From an uncultured Clostridium sp. (GTDB lineage Bacteria; Bacillota; Clostridia; Lachnospirales; Lachnospiraceae): DNA of 32,754 bases. The notes under the pieces were generated by a model, which saw only the letters and a program-made list of their open reading frames with translations, was not told the origin of the DNA and made no database searches. Where the stretch lies: the NCBI GenBank assembly GCA_900555045.1, contig USJW01000049.1, positions 1 through 32,754 on the forward strand. The letters run 5' to 3'. Shown here one piece after another: positions 1 to 8,266 of this stretch; the first letter of the stretch is position 1, and each line of letters opens with the position of its first letter. Both the position numbers and the translations under genes were made by a program.

Positions 1-75
1 GAATATTTTTCCTCCCCTCACTTAAAAATTTTATAAAAATACAAATTTGGCTCCATTTATCGTGGCGGGCAGTTT

Positions 76-84
76 TGGTATAGT
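76..84 (+). promoter_or_regulatory. Candidate extended -10 promoter for the ABC/GH88 operon
   Basis: TGG followed by TATAGT (79-84) forms an extended -10 element 44 bases ahead of the binding-protein start. The -35 position (TTTATC, 56-61) is poor, which suits an extended -10 or an activated promoter. No clear operator was seen in the 127 bases before the gene. Confidence 0.4.
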
Positions 85-127
85 AGAGACATCAGAAAAC
101 AAGTCAAGTATAGGAGGGAAATGTTTT

Positions 128-1492
128 ATGAGAAAATTCAAACAGATCACGGCACTCTCACTGGCTGCGATTATGGCGGCATCCTTAGCGGCCTGCGGCG
201 GCTCCGGAAACAGCGGCTCCACCACAGCGGCGGAGACCAAGGCTGAGACGAAGGCGGATGCCCAGACCGAGGCGAAGGCGGAGGAGACCACCGAGGCCAA
301 GGCAAGCGGCGAGAAGGTAAAGCTGACCTGCTCCGTGTGGGACAACGCGGCATCCCCGCAGTTTGAGGCGGTTGCCAAGGCATTTATGGAGAAGAATCCG
401 GACGTGGAGATCGAGATGATCGACACCCAGTCCAGCGAGTACGGCCAGAAGCTGACGGTTATGCTGTCCAGCGGCGACGCTGACCCGGATGTGATTTTCG
501 TGAAGGACACCGAGAGCCAGGTGACCATGAAGAAAAAGAATCAGCTGCTGAGCATGGACGAGTACATCAAGAAGGACAACTTGGACCTCTCCGGCTACGG
601 CGACATCATTGATCAGTTAAAGATGGACGGCTCCCAGTACACACTGCCCTTCCGCAAGGACTGGTACGTGCTGTTCTACAACAAGGATCTGTTCGACAAG
701 GCTGGCGTGGAGTACCCGAAGGACGACATGACCTGGGATGAGTACGAGGAGCTGGCCAAGAAGATGACGAGCGGCGAGGGAAGCGCGAAGGTTTACGGCT
801 CCCACGACCACACCTGGATGGCGTTAGTTTCCAACTGGGCGGTGCAGGACGGCAAGCACACCCTGATGGACGAGGACTACACCTTCTTAAAGCCCTACTA
901 TGAGCAGGCTCTGCGCATGCAGGACGAGGGCGTGATTCAGTCCTACGCCAATTTAAAGACCGCAAACATCCACTATATCAGCGTATTTGAGCAGCAGCAG
1001 TGCGCGATGATCCCCATGGGCTCCTGGTTCATCGGAACTCTGATCGCCGACAAGAAGGACGGCAAGTTCGACTTCAACTGGGGCGTGACCAGAATTCCTC
1101 ATCCCGAGGGCGTGGAGGCAGGAACCACCGTCGGCAGCGTGACCCCCGTGGCCATCAACGCCAAGACCGACCAGCCGGATCTGGCTTGGGAGTTCGTGAA
1201 ATTCGCCACCAGCGAGGAGGGCGGAATGGTCCTGGCGGACAACGGTATCTTCCCGGCAGTTGAGTCCGAGGCCATCAGCGACAAGCTGTCCAAGATCGAA
1301 GGGTTCCCGGAGGACGGAGCCGTTGCCTTAAAGACCACCGGATTTGCGTTTGACCGTCCTATCGACGAGAAGATGGCGGCTGTCCGCAAGGTGATCGAGG
1401 AGGAGCATGATCTGATTATGATCGGCGAGGAGGATATCGACACCGGTATCGCCAACATGAATCAGCGTGCCGCGGAAGCTAGAGAAGAGTAA
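128..1492 (+). CDS. Sugar ABC transporter substrate-binding lipoprotein (family 1)
   Basis: This is an extracellular solute-binding protein that captures a sugar and delivers it to the two permeases encoded next. The start at 128 is chosen because AGGAGG lies about 10 bases upstream and the protein then begins with a typical lipoprotein signal: MRKF, a hydrophobic stretch, and the lipobox LAAC with lipidated Cys23. An Ala/Glu/Lys/Thr-rich linker (about residues 30-62) follows, then a maltose-binding-like fold of about 390 residues. Total length is 454 residues, usual for the family. The neighbouring GH88 and DUF2264 genes suggest a uronic-acid-containing oligosaccharide as substrate; that is inference. 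It is first in a co-directional operon, with a terminator-like hairpin just behind it that could keep its transcript level above the permeases. Confidence 0.93.
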   Translation: MRKFKQITALSLAAIMAASLAACGGSGNSGSTTAAETKAETKADAQTEAKAEETTEAKASGEKVKLTCSVWDNAASPQFEAVAKAFMEKNPDVEIEMIDTQSSEYGQKLTVMLSSGDADPDVIFVKDTESQVTMKKKNQLLSMDEYIKKDNLDLSGYGDIIDQLKMDGSQYTLPFRKDWYVLFYNKDLFDKAGVEYPKDDMTWDEYEELAKKMTSGEGSAKVYGSHDHTWMALVSNWAVQDGKHTLMDEDYTFLKPYYEQALRMQDEGVIQSYANLKTANIHYISVFEQQQCAMIPMGSWFIGTLIADKKDGKFDFNWGVTRIPHPEGVEAGTTVGSVTPVAINAKTDQPDLAWEFVKFATSEEGGMVLADNGIFPAVESEAISDKLSKIEGFPEDGAVALKTTGFAFDRPIDEKMAAVRKVIEEEHDLIMIGEEDIDTGIANMNQRAAEAREE

Positions 1493-1531
1493 TCCGTCCT
1501 CCGCCGGAAGCGGCGGGATTTGACGGCAGAG

Positions 1532-1577
1532 AGAGCGTTCAATGTATCAGAAGCAGGAGGCGTTGGACGCTCTTTTT
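1532..1577 (+). terminator. Hairpin with T-run between binding protein and permease genes
   Basis: The arms AGAGCGTTCAA (1532-1542) and TTGGACGCTCT (1563-1573) pair with one U-G wobble and are followed by TTTTT. The hairpin lies inside an operon, so it probably acts as a partial terminator or 3'-end stabiliser that makes the binding-protein mRNA more abundant. Confidence 0.7.
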
Positions 1578-1623
1578 ATGCCCAAGGGCGGATGTTTTGT
1601 CTGATAGAAAGGGGATTTGCTCC

Positions 1624-2523
1624 ATGAAGATGTCGAGTAAGAGCAAGCGGGCGATCCGGAACAACCTGATCGGTTATTCCTTTGTGATCCCGAACTTTGT
1701 GGGATATTTTGTGTTTATTTTCCTGCCGGTCTGCTTTTCCTTTGTGCTCAGCGTGATGAAGTGGGACGGCTCGGATATGCCCATGCAGTTTGTGGGGATG
1801 GCCAACTTCGCGAAGCTGCTGAAGGACAGCACCTTTATCATTTCACTGAAAAATACGGTCTGGTACGCGGTGTTCACTGTGCCGCTTACCCTGGTGGCCT
1901 CCCTTCTGATTGCGGTGCTTCTCAACTCCAAGATCAAGGGGATCGTGGCCTACCGGACGGCCTTCTTCTTCCCCTACGTGGCGTCCCTGGTGGCGGTCGG
2001 CGCGGTGTGGAACATGCTGTTCCAGCCGGAATTCGGCCCCATCAACCAGATTTTACAGGCCATCGGTGTGGCGAACCCGCCCAAGTGGTGCGCCTCCCAG
2101 CAGTGGGCCATGTGGGTGATCATCATTGTAAGTATCTGGAAATACATGGGCTATTACATGATCGTGTACCTGGCCGCACTTCAGGGAATCTCAAAGGACC
2201 TGTACGAGGCGGCGAGCATCGACGGCGCCACCGGCTTTAAGCAGCTGCGCTATATTACGATTCCCATGCTGACGCCCACCACCTTCTTCGTGGTGATCAT
2301 GCTGACCATCCAGTGCTTCAAGGTCTTCGACCTGATCTACGTCATGACCCAGGGCGGACCGGGCCGTGCCACAAACGTGCTGGTGAACTTTATCTACAAC
2401 GCTGCGTTTATCGACTTTAAGTTCGGCTACGCCAGCGCAGGCGCTCTGGTGCTGTTCGCGATCGTGCTGGTGATCACTCTGATCCAGCTGCGCGGCGAGA
2501 AGAAATTTACGGACTTTATGTAA
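1624..2523 (+). CDS. Sugar ABC transporter permease, MalF/UgpA type
   Basis: This is an inner-membrane permease subunit of a carbohydrate ABC importer. The protein (299 residues from ATG 1624) has about six hydrophobic helices and the cytoplasmic EAA loop near residues 195-217, with EAASIDGAT and a following IPML, where the ATPase docks. A TTG at 1597 in the same frame is possible, but ATG 1624 is preceded by AAAGGGG at good distance and is preferred. The next permease follows after 12 bases, so the two are surely co-translated. No ATP-binding subunit is encoded here; in Firmicutes such importers often share an MsmX-type ATPase made elsewhere (established knowledge). Confidence 0.93.
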   Translation: MKMSSKSKRAIRNNLIGYSFVIPNFVGYFVFIFLPVCFSFVLSVMKWDGSDMPMQFVGMANFAKLLKDSTFIISLKNTVWYAVFTVPLTLVASLLIAVLLNSKIKGIVAYRTAFFFPYVASLVAVGAVWNMLFQPEFGPINQILQAIGVANPPKWCASQQWAMWVIIIVSIWKYMGYYMIVYLAALQGISKDLYEAASIDGATGFKQLRYITIPMLTPTTFFVVIMLTIQCFKVFDLIYVMTQGGPGRATNVLVNFIYNAAFIDFKFGYASAGALVLFAIVLVITLIQLRGEKKFTDFM

Positions 2524-2535
2524 GGAGGGGCTAAA

Positions 2536-3363
2536 ATGAGTACAAGAACGTTAAAGAGCCGTGTGACAATCTACACCGTGCTGACCATTCTGGCCGCTCT
2601 GATGGTGATCCCGTTTTTCTGGATGCTGTTTGCCTCCTTCAAAAACAGCAACGAGGTGTTCTCCATCCCCATGCGGGTTCTGCCCGAGACCTGGCGCTAC
2701 CAGAACTATCAGGAGATCTGGAAAAAGATTCCCCTGCTGACCTTCTTTAAGAACAGCATCAAGCTGACCGTGATCACCACCATCATCCAGGTGTTCACCA
2801 GCTGCTTTGCGGCCTACGGCTTCGCCAAGGTGAAGTTTAAGGGGCGCGACCTGCTGTTCGTGATCTACGTGACAACCATCTCCGTGCCCTGGCAGGTATA
2901 CATGGTTCCCCAGTTCGCGCTGATGAGCAAGATGGGGCTGACCAATTCCCACCTGGGCCTGATCCTCATGCAGGCGTTCAACGCCTTCGGCGTGTTCCTG
3001 ATGCGCCAGTTCATGATGGGGATCCCCACGGAGCTGTTGGAGGCGGCCCGGATCGACGGTCTGAACGAGTACGGGATTTTCGCCCGCATCGCGCTGCCGC
3101 TTGCGAAGCCCGGCATCGCCACGCTGATCATCTTCACATTTGTAAATATCTGGAACGACTTCATGGGCCCGATGATCTACTTAAACAGCACGGAGTTAAA
3201 GACCATCCAGTTAGGTATCCGGATGTTCATCTCCCAGTACGGCGCGGACTACGCGCTAATCATGGCGGCTTCGGTGTGCGCGCTGATCCCGGTTGTGATC
3301 ATCTTCGTGGCCTGCCAGCGGTGGTTTATCGAGGGAATCACAGCGGGCGGCGTGAAGGGCTGA
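2536..3363 (+). CDS. Sugar ABC transporter permease, MalG/UgpE type
   Basis: This is the second membrane subunit, pairing with the permease encoded just upstream. The protein has 275 residues, about six membrane segments, and an EAA motif with EAARIDG followed by IALPLAKPG (about residues 177-197). This is the typical MalG/CUT1 arrangement, as is the short C-terminal tail ending in GGVKG. AGGAGGGG overlaps the upstream stop region and sits 5 bases before ATG 2536. The GH88 gene starts 25 bases downstream, so transport and hydrolysis are transcriptionally linked. Confidence 0.94.
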   Translation: MSTRTLKSRVTIYTVLTILAALMVIPFFWMLFASFKNSNEVFSIPMRVLPETWRYQNYQEIWKKIPLLTFFKNSIKLTVITTIIQVFTSCFAAYGFAKVKFKGRDLLFVIYVTTISVPWQVYMVPQFALMSKMGLTNSHLGLILMQAFNAFGVFLMRQFMMGIPTELLEAARIDGLNEYGIFARIALPLAKPGIATLIIFTFVNIWNDFMGPMIYLNSTELKTIQLGIRMFISQYGADYALIMAASVCALIPVVIIFVACQRWFIEGITAGGVKG

Positions 3364-3388
3364 TGGACGTGTTAGGAGGAGAGACTGC

Positions 3389-4576
3389 ATGAGGACGAGA
3401 GAAGAGTTGGAGCAGGCGCCCCAGATGGGCAGAGAGCAGGCGAGGGAGTGCCTGCGGCGGACCGTGGGGCTTGTGGAGCAGTATGTGCCGGAGTTTACGG
3501 ACTGCTTCCCGGCCTCCAACAGTGAGAACGGATATTATCCAAAATCGGATAACACGGAGTGGACCACCGGCTTTTGGACCGGAGAGATCTGGCTGGCCTA
3601 CGAGGCGGAGGAGGACCCCGCAAAGCAGGCGCTTTTGCAGGCGGCCGGGGAGACGCAGGTGGGGAGCTTTTTGGACCGGATCATTCGGCGGGTGGATGTG
3701 GATCACCACGACATGGGCTTTTTGTACACGCCCTCCTGCGTGGCCGCGGACATGCTGACGGGCAATGAGACGGCCAGGCGGGCGGCGCTTCTGGCCGCGG
3801 ACAATCTGATGGCGCGGTTTCACGAGAAGGGCCAGTTCTTCCAGGCCTGGGGCGCGCTGGGGGCGCGGGACAATTACCGTCTGATCATCGACTGCCTGTT
3901 AAATATGCCGCTACTGTTCTGGGCCAGCCGGGTGACCGGGCGAAGCGAGTACGCGGACCGGGCCAGGGCCCACATCAACACGGCCATGAACTACGTGATC
4001 CGGGACGATCACTCCACCTACCACACCTACTTCTTTGACCCGGAGACGGGCGCTCCGGTGCGGGGCGTCACCCACCAGGGGCACCGGGACGGGTCCGCCT
4101 GGTCCAGGGGCCAGGCCTGGGGGATCTATGGCAGCGCGCTGAGCTACCGGGAGGTGCGAAACCCCGAGTACATCGATATCTTCCGCAAGGTCACGGACTA
4201 TTTCCTGACCCATCTGCCGTCGGATCTGATCCCGTACTGGGATTTTGACTTTGACGACGGCAGCAGCGAGCCGAGGGATTCCTCCTCGGCGGCCATCGCG
4301 GCCTGCGGGATGCTGGAGATGTGCAAATACTTGGAGGCGGATGAGGCGGCCTGGTACGAGGGCATGGCGAAGCGCCTCATGTGGGCCCTCGAGCGCTCCT
4401 GCGCGGTGAAGCCCGGGGATGCGTCGAACGGCCTGCTGCTCCACGGAACCTACGCCAGGGCGTCGGAGCACAACCCCTGCACCAACCGGGGCGTGGACGA
4501 GTGCAATACCTGGGGCGATTACTTCTACCTGGAGGCGCTGACCCGGCTGGCCGGCGACTGGGTGACTTATTGGTAA
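3389..4576 (+). CDS. Glycoside hydrolase family 88, unsaturated glucuronyl/galacturonyl hydrolase
   Basis: The enzyme removes the 4,5-unsaturated uronic acid that polysaccharide lyases leave at the non-reducing end of oligosaccharides; it works by hydrating the double bond. The 395-residue protein matches the family in length and has the (alpha/alpha)6-barrel landmarks: TTGFWTGEIWLAY (59-71), HHDMGF with Asp108, RLIIDCLLN with Asp168, the GHRDGSAWSRGQAWGIYG region, and DSSSAAIAA near the end. Asp108 and Asp168 correspond to the two catalytic aspartates of characterised GH88 enzymes. There is no signal peptide, so it is cytoplasmic and acts after import by the ABC system encoded just upstream. 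No polysaccharide lyase is in the window, so the lyase products must come from elsewhere in the genome or from other bacteria. AGGAGGAG precedes ATG 3389. Confidence 0.92.
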   Translation: MRTREELEQAPQMGREQARECLRRTVGLVEQYVPEFTDCFPASNSENGYYPKSDNTEWTTGFWTGEIWLAYEAEEDPAKQALLQAAGETQVGSFLDRIIRRVDVDHHDMGFLYTPSCVAADMLTGNETARRAALLAADNLMARFHEKGQFFQAWGALGARDNYRLIIDCLLNMPLLFWASRVTGRSEYADRARAHINTAMNYVIRDDHSTYHTYFFDPETGAPVRGVTHQGHRDGSAWSRGQAWGIYGSALSYREVRNPEYIDIFRKVTDYFLTHLPSDLIPYWDFDFDDGSSEPRDSSSAAIAACGMLEMCKYLEADEAAWYEGMAKRLMWALERSCAVKPGDASNGLLLHGTYARASEHNPCTNRGVDECNTWGDYFYLEALTRLAGDWVTYW

Positions 4577-4653
4577 AAAATGGAATATGAATAGAGCGAT
4601 GCGCGGACTGCGGCCGGGAGGATGGATCGGCGGCTGCGACGTGCGCGGGGACG

Positions 4654-4683
4654 GCCCGGAGGATGATGATACACCCTCCGGGC
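4654..4683 (+). other. GC-rich intra-operon hairpin
   Basis: The arms GCCCGGAGG (4654-4662) and CCTCCGGGC (4675-4683) pair perfectly around a 12-base loop in the 172-base gap between the GH88 and DUF2264 genes. There is no T-run, so it is more likely an mRNA processing or stability element than a terminator. Confidence 0.5.
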
Positions 4684-4748
4684 TGTCGCAGAATGTGGGC
4701 TTTGCCTCATGAATCAACAGTTTTTACAGGAAGGATGGACATGAAACC

Positions 4749-6815
4749 ATGAAGTTTGAGATCAAGAATCCGGATTACCGCCTCAGCCCATACACGGGGA
4801 TGACGAAGGAGCACTGGCTGGACGCCTGCGAGTTCCTTCTGGACGGTATTTTCTCCAACCTGGCCGGGGAGGAGGAGCTTCCCATGTGCCCGCGGGTGGA
4901 GTTTGAGGTCAGCTACCCCAACGAGAGCAGTTCTCCCACCAAGGCCTACGCCCAGCGCTTTGAGGCCCTGGCGCGCAGCTTCCTGATCGCTGCGCCGCTC
5001 CTCCACAACCGGCCGGACGCCGTGGTGCGGGGAATCCGGGTGGGGGACTACTACCGCAGGCGGATCCTGGAGGCGGTGACTCCCGGGAGCAAGGGGTATC
5101 TGCTGGGATTTGAGGAGCTGCTCTCCATCGCCCGCCCCGGGGAGACGACCTTCCAGCACACCTGCGAGTGCGCCTCCCTCGCCATCGGGTTGGACCAGTG
5201 CCGGGAGGTGATCTGGGATCAGCTGACCGGGGAGGAAAGAGACCGGCTGGCCGCCTACCTCCTGGACTTCGGGCGGGCGAAGACCGAGGCCCACAACTGG
5301 CGGCTGTTCAACATGCTGATCCTGGGCTTTCTGCACCGGGAGGGATACCCGGTGGACCGGGACCAGATCAGGGACCACGGGCGGGCGATTCTGTCCTACT
5401 ACGCGGGGCAGGGCTGGTACCGGGACGGCCACCGGTTCGACTACTATTCCCCCTGGGCGTTTGAGGTGTACGGGCCGATCTGGAACGCATGGTACGGCTA
5501 TGAGAACGAGCCGTACATCGCTGCAAAGATCGAGCAATACGCGAACGAGATGGCAGCTTCCTACCACTCCATGTTCGACCGGGAGGGGCATGTGACCCTG
5601 TGGGGCAGAAGCGCCCTGTACCGGAACGCCGCATCCTCGCCCTACGCGGCGCTGTTCCTGTTAAGGCATCCCCTGGCGTCCCCGGGGCTTTCCCGGTGGA
5701 TCAACTCGGCGGCGCTTTTACAGTTTATCACCCGGGAGGACGTGTTCGTGAACGGGGTGCCGAGCCTCGGCTTTTACGGGCAGTTTCTGCCGGCCGTGCA
5801 GGGGTACAGCTGCGCGGAGAGTCCGTTTTGGATCGCCAACTCCTTTGTGTCGCTCTGCCTGCCGGACGACCACCCCTTCTGGACGGCCGCAGAGGAGCGG
5901 GGAGATTGGGACGGCCTAAAAGCAGATTCGTTCACGGAGACCGTGATGGACGGCCCGGGCATCGTGGCCGTGCACCAGGGGGGAGACGGCGCCGCCCAGT
6001 TCCGGACGGCCAAGGGGCTGTTTGCGCCTGGGGATGAGTACATCCGCTACTACGTGCGGCTGGCCTTCCACAGCCGGTATCCCTGGGAGGACTGGGATTA
6101 CGAGGGCGCGGAGGCCATGCAGTACAGCTTAAAGTACGATGGCAGGGAGCGCGCGCTGGTCCCCAACATCATGATGTACAGCGGCGTGAGGCTTGGCGTG
6201 CTGTACCGGAAGGAATACTTTGACTTTGTGCACAACTTCCAGGGTGGGGCATCCCTGGATTTGGCGGATTTCCCGGTGGCGCAGGGGCTGGTGCGCGTGG
6301 ACCGGATGCGGATCCCGGAGCGGCCCTTTGAGCTGACCCTGGGCGCCTACGGCTTCCCCACGGAGGAGGACGGCAGGGAGACAGAAATTTCCCGGCGCAC
6401 GGCCGCATACCAGGTGAGCGTGGGGGAGACGGGCACGGGGGAGACGCGCACGGCCCGTGCGGTGATCTTTAAGAACGGCAGCCGGCAGCTGGCCTTTGTG
6501 GTGTACTCTGGCTGGGAGGAGCTTCAGGTGAAGACGCGAAGCGGCGTGAACCCGGCGGCGGGGAAAACCTATCTGGCCTACGGCTCGCTGCGCCGGGAGC
6601 GGTATTATGAATACCGGCCCTATGTGCTGGTCAGCGCGGTCCTCACAAAGGAGAGCGGGGAGGCGTGGACCGGGGAGGAGCTGTTCCCGGTGGCGGAAAT
6701 CCGTTTTGAGGACCCGGAGGGCTTCGGGGGCTACGGCCCGGTTGTTCTGACGATGAAAGACGGAAGGAATATCACGGTGGATTACGAGGGGATCGAGGGA
6801 CATCTGTGCATTTAG
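4749..6815 (+). CDS. DUF2264 domain protein, likely carbohydrate-active enzyme
   Basis: This 688-residue protein has the DUF2264 pattern at its N-terminus: GMTKEHWLDACEFLLDGIFS, then FEALARSFLIAAPLL, and an alpha-helical barrel core up to about residue 390. The C-terminal 300 residues look beta-rich. No signal peptide is seen, so it is cytoplasmic. Some DUF2264 proteins have been classed as glycoside hydrolases acting on glucuronic-acid glycans (I recall GH154; not verified). Its place behind a GH88 gene in a sugar-import operon fits a second uronic-acid-releasing step. The start is odd: the best ribosome site (AGGAAGG, 4728-4734) is spaced for ATG 4741, which opens a three-codon ORF whose TGA overlaps ATG 4749. 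Start re-initiation or coupling is possible. A catalytic residue was not assigned. Confidence 0.82.
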   Translation: MKFEIKNPDYRLSPYTGMTKEHWLDACEFLLDGIFSNLAGEEELPMCPRVEFEVSYPNESSSPTKAYAQRFEALARSFLIAAPLLHNRPDAVVRGIRVGDYYRRRILEAVTPGSKGYLLGFEELLSIARPGETTFQHTCECASLAIGLDQCREVIWDQLTGEERDRLAAYLLDFGRAKTEAHNWRLFNMLILGFLHREGYPVDRDQIRDHGRAILSYYAGQGWYRDGHRFDYYSPWAFEVYGPIWNAWYGYENEPYIAAKIEQYANEMAASYHSMFDREGHVTLWGRSALYRNAASSPYAALFLLRHPLASPGLSRWINSAALLQFITREDVFVNGVPSLGFYGQFLPAVQGYSCAESPFWIANSFVSLCLPDDHPFWTAAEERGDWDGLKADSFTETVMDGPGIVAVHQGGDGAAQFRTAKGLFAPGDEYIRYYVRLAFHSRYPWEDWDYEGAEAMQYSLKYDGRERALVPNIMMYSGVRLGVLYRKEYFDFVHNFQGGASLDLADFPVAQGLVRVDRMRIPERPFELTLGAYGFPTEEDGRETEISRRTAAYQVSVGETGTGETRTARAVIFKNGSRQLAFVVYSGWEELQVKTRSGVNPAAGKTYLAYGSLRRERYYEYRPYVLVSAVLTKESGEAWTGEELFPVAEIRFEDPEGFGGYGPVVLTMKDGRNITVDYEGIEGHLCI

Positions 6816-6875
6816 GGGAAAGGTGCTGCATATACTGATAGGGAATCCTGACGGCATTGTCCGCGGAGGAATAGA

Positions 6876-7100
6876 ATGCAGTATCTGGAAGTCTATTTTG
6901 AAACTATGGAAGATATGGTAAATTTTGTGCGCAGAGCCAACGCCATCGACGCGGACGTGGACCTCCAATTCGGGCATATCCTGGTGGACGCGAAGTCCAT
7001 CCAGGGCGTGCTGGCTATGGGCTGCGGCTGCCATGCGAGAGCGGTGATCCACGGGACGGACCCGAAGCTTTTGGAACAGCTGCGGGCGGATAAGCCCTGA
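6876..7100 (+). CDS. HPr-like protein lacking the phosphorylatable histidine (Crh-like)
   Basis: This small protein (74 residues) matches the HPr fold best in its middle, where VDAKSIQGVLAMG (37-49) corresponds to the HPr serine-phosphorylation segment; Ser41 is the equivalent of Ser46. The N-terminal HPr motif with active-site His15 (GIHARPA type) is absent, so it cannot relay phosphate in the sugar phosphotransferase system. In Bacillus, Crh has the same pattern (no His15, Ser46 kept) and works as a CcpA co-regulator; a similar regulatory role here is inference. It starts 60 bases after the sugar operon, with GGAGGA before the ATG, and may be read through from it. An alternative is a non-regulatory HPr-fold protein of unknown function, which is common in Lachnospiraceae. 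Confidence 0.8.
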   Translation: MQYLEVYFETMEDMVNFVRRANAIDADVDLQFGHILVDAKSIQGVLAMGCGCHARAVIHGTDPKLLEQLRADKP

Positions 7101-7139
7101 TGAACGGTTAAAAGAATGCCAAATACAAAGCCCGTCCGC

Positions 7140-7167
7140 TTGACATCTGAACATGGCATGATATAAT
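7140..7167 (+). promoter_or_regulatory. Strong sigma-A promoter of degV
   Basis: TTGACA (7140-7145), a 16-base spacer and TATAAT (7162-7167) with a TGA extended -10 form a near-consensus promoter. Transcription would start near 7174, inside the palindrome at 7171-7185. Confidence 0.85.
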
Positions 7168-7169
7168 AA

Positions 7170-7186
7170 GTAGTAATGAATACTAC
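7170..7186. promoter_or_regulatory. Palindromic operator candidate overlapping the degV transcription start
   Basis: GTAGTA (7170-7175) and TACTAC (7181-7186) are inverted arms around ATGAA. The core TAGTAATGAATACTA differs at one position from the minus-strand reading of the palindrome at 29957-29971 in the DUF1836 promoter. A protein bound here would cover the transcription start and block degV transcription. Confidence 0.65.
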
Positions 7187-7265
7187 ATGTTACAGAAGCA
7201 TGTGCGAAAAAGTGGAAGTGTCCTTGCCAAGAGACAAGGATATTCCGGGTTTGGAGGAAGCCTAT

Positions 7266-8120
7266 ATGACCTACAAGATTATCGGGGACAGCTGCCTGGA
7301 TTTGACAGAGGAGATGAAGCGGGATCCGCGGTTCCAGATGGTGCCGCTCACCCTTCAGGTGGGGAGCGCCCAGGTCGTGGACGATGAGACGTTCGATCAG
7401 AAAAAATTTCTGGAGCTGGTGAAGGCCTATCCGGAGTGCCCCAAGACGGCATGCCCCTCGCCTGAGACGTTCCGGGAAGCCTATGAGAACGCGGAGGCGG
7501 AGGGCGTGTTCGTGATCACGCTGTCCAGCCATTTGAGCGGTTCCTATAACTCGGCGGTATTGGGCAAGCGCCTGTTTGAGGAAGAGCAGGCGGAGGGGGC
7601 GCACGCGGGCAAGCGCGTGGAGGTGATCGACTCCGAGTCGGCTTCCTCCGGCGAGTTAAATATTGCGCTGTATATTCAGGGGCTCTGCGAGGCGGGGCTG
7701 GAGTTCGACGAGGTGGTGAAGCGGGTCTATGAGTTCCGCGAACACATGCACACCTACTTTGTTCTGGAGACACTGGACGCCCTCAGAAAGAACGGCCGGC
7801 TCTCCGGGCTTCAGGCGTTCTTCGCCACGGCCTTAAATATCAAGCCGGTGATGGGCGCGGACCACGGCGTGATTATCAAGCTGGACCAGGCCAGAGGCAT
7901 CAACAAGGGACTGCAGCGGATGTGCGACATCGCGGTGCAGGAGGCCGGGGAGACCGCCGGCAAGGTGGCGGTGATCGCCCACTGCAACAACGCGGCCAGA
8001 GCGGAGTACGTGAAGGCGGAGCTCACAAAGCGCGCGCAGTTCCAGAAGATCGTGATCACGGAGACCGCCGGAGTGGCCACCGTGTACGCCAGCGACGGCG
8101 GGATTGTGCTGGCGATTTGA
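7266..8120 (+). CDS. DegV family fatty-acid-binding protein
   Basis: DegV/FakB proteins bind a fatty acid and present it to a FakA-type kinase that makes acyl-phosphate for phospholipid synthesis; some family members have unknown ligands. The 284-residue protein starts at ATG 7266, chosen because GGAGGA ends 7 bases upstream and the family begins with this I-x-DS pattern; an upstream ATG at 7176 lies inside the palindromic operator. Seen motifs are IIGDSCLDL near the N-terminus, TACPSPETF (equivalent to the TSQPS segment), SSHLSGSYNSA, VIDSESAS and LRKNGRLSG, all typical of DegV. It is monocistronic, with its own strong promoter and a terminator behind it. No fakA gene is in the window. Confidence 0.9.
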   Translation: MTYKIIGDSCLDLTEEMKRDPRFQMVPLTLQVGSAQVVDDETFDQKKFLELVKAYPECPKTACPSPETFREAYENAEAEGVFVITLSSHLSGSYNSAVLGKRLFEEEQAEGAHAGKRVEVIDSESASSGELNIALYIQGLCEAGLEFDEVVKRVYEFREHMHTYFVLETLDALRKNGRLSGLQAFFATALNIKPVMGADHGVIIKLDQARGINKGLQRMCDIAVQEAGETAGKVAVIAHCNNAARAEYVKAELTKRAQFQKIVITETAGVATVYASDGGIVLAI

Positions 8121-8149
8121 CGCCGGATTGAGCGGGAAAAATTGCAGAG

Positions 8150-8190
8150 AGACAAGGCAGATACAATTTGCTTTGTCTTTCTTTTTGTTT
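8150..8190 (+). terminator. Terminator of degV
   Basis: AGACAAGGCA (8150-8159) pairs with TGCTTTGTCT (8169-8178) with one G-U, followed by a T-rich run (TTCTTTTTGTTTT). It overlaps the -35 box of the next promoter, so termination and initiation are packed together. Confidence 0.75.
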
Positions 8191-8201
8191 TGTAGTATAC
8201 T
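8173..8201 (+). promoter_or_regulatory. Promoter of the 8267-10083 gene pair
   Basis: TTGTCT (8173-8178), a 17-base T-rich spacer and TATACT (8196-8201) precede the first gene by 65 bases. Confidence 0.65.
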
Positions 8202-8266
8202 GTTAGGACAGCGGCAGCCGGCCCATGGCGGCCGGTGGATCAAACTTTTACACAGGAGGTGGGCGG

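Noticed and set aside
6129..7604. Long open frame on the minus strand (491 codons)
   Set aside because: It lies opposite the DUF2264, HPr-like and degV genes, crosses their boundaries and the degV promoter, and has no recognisable domain; it is a shadow of GC-rich coding DNA.
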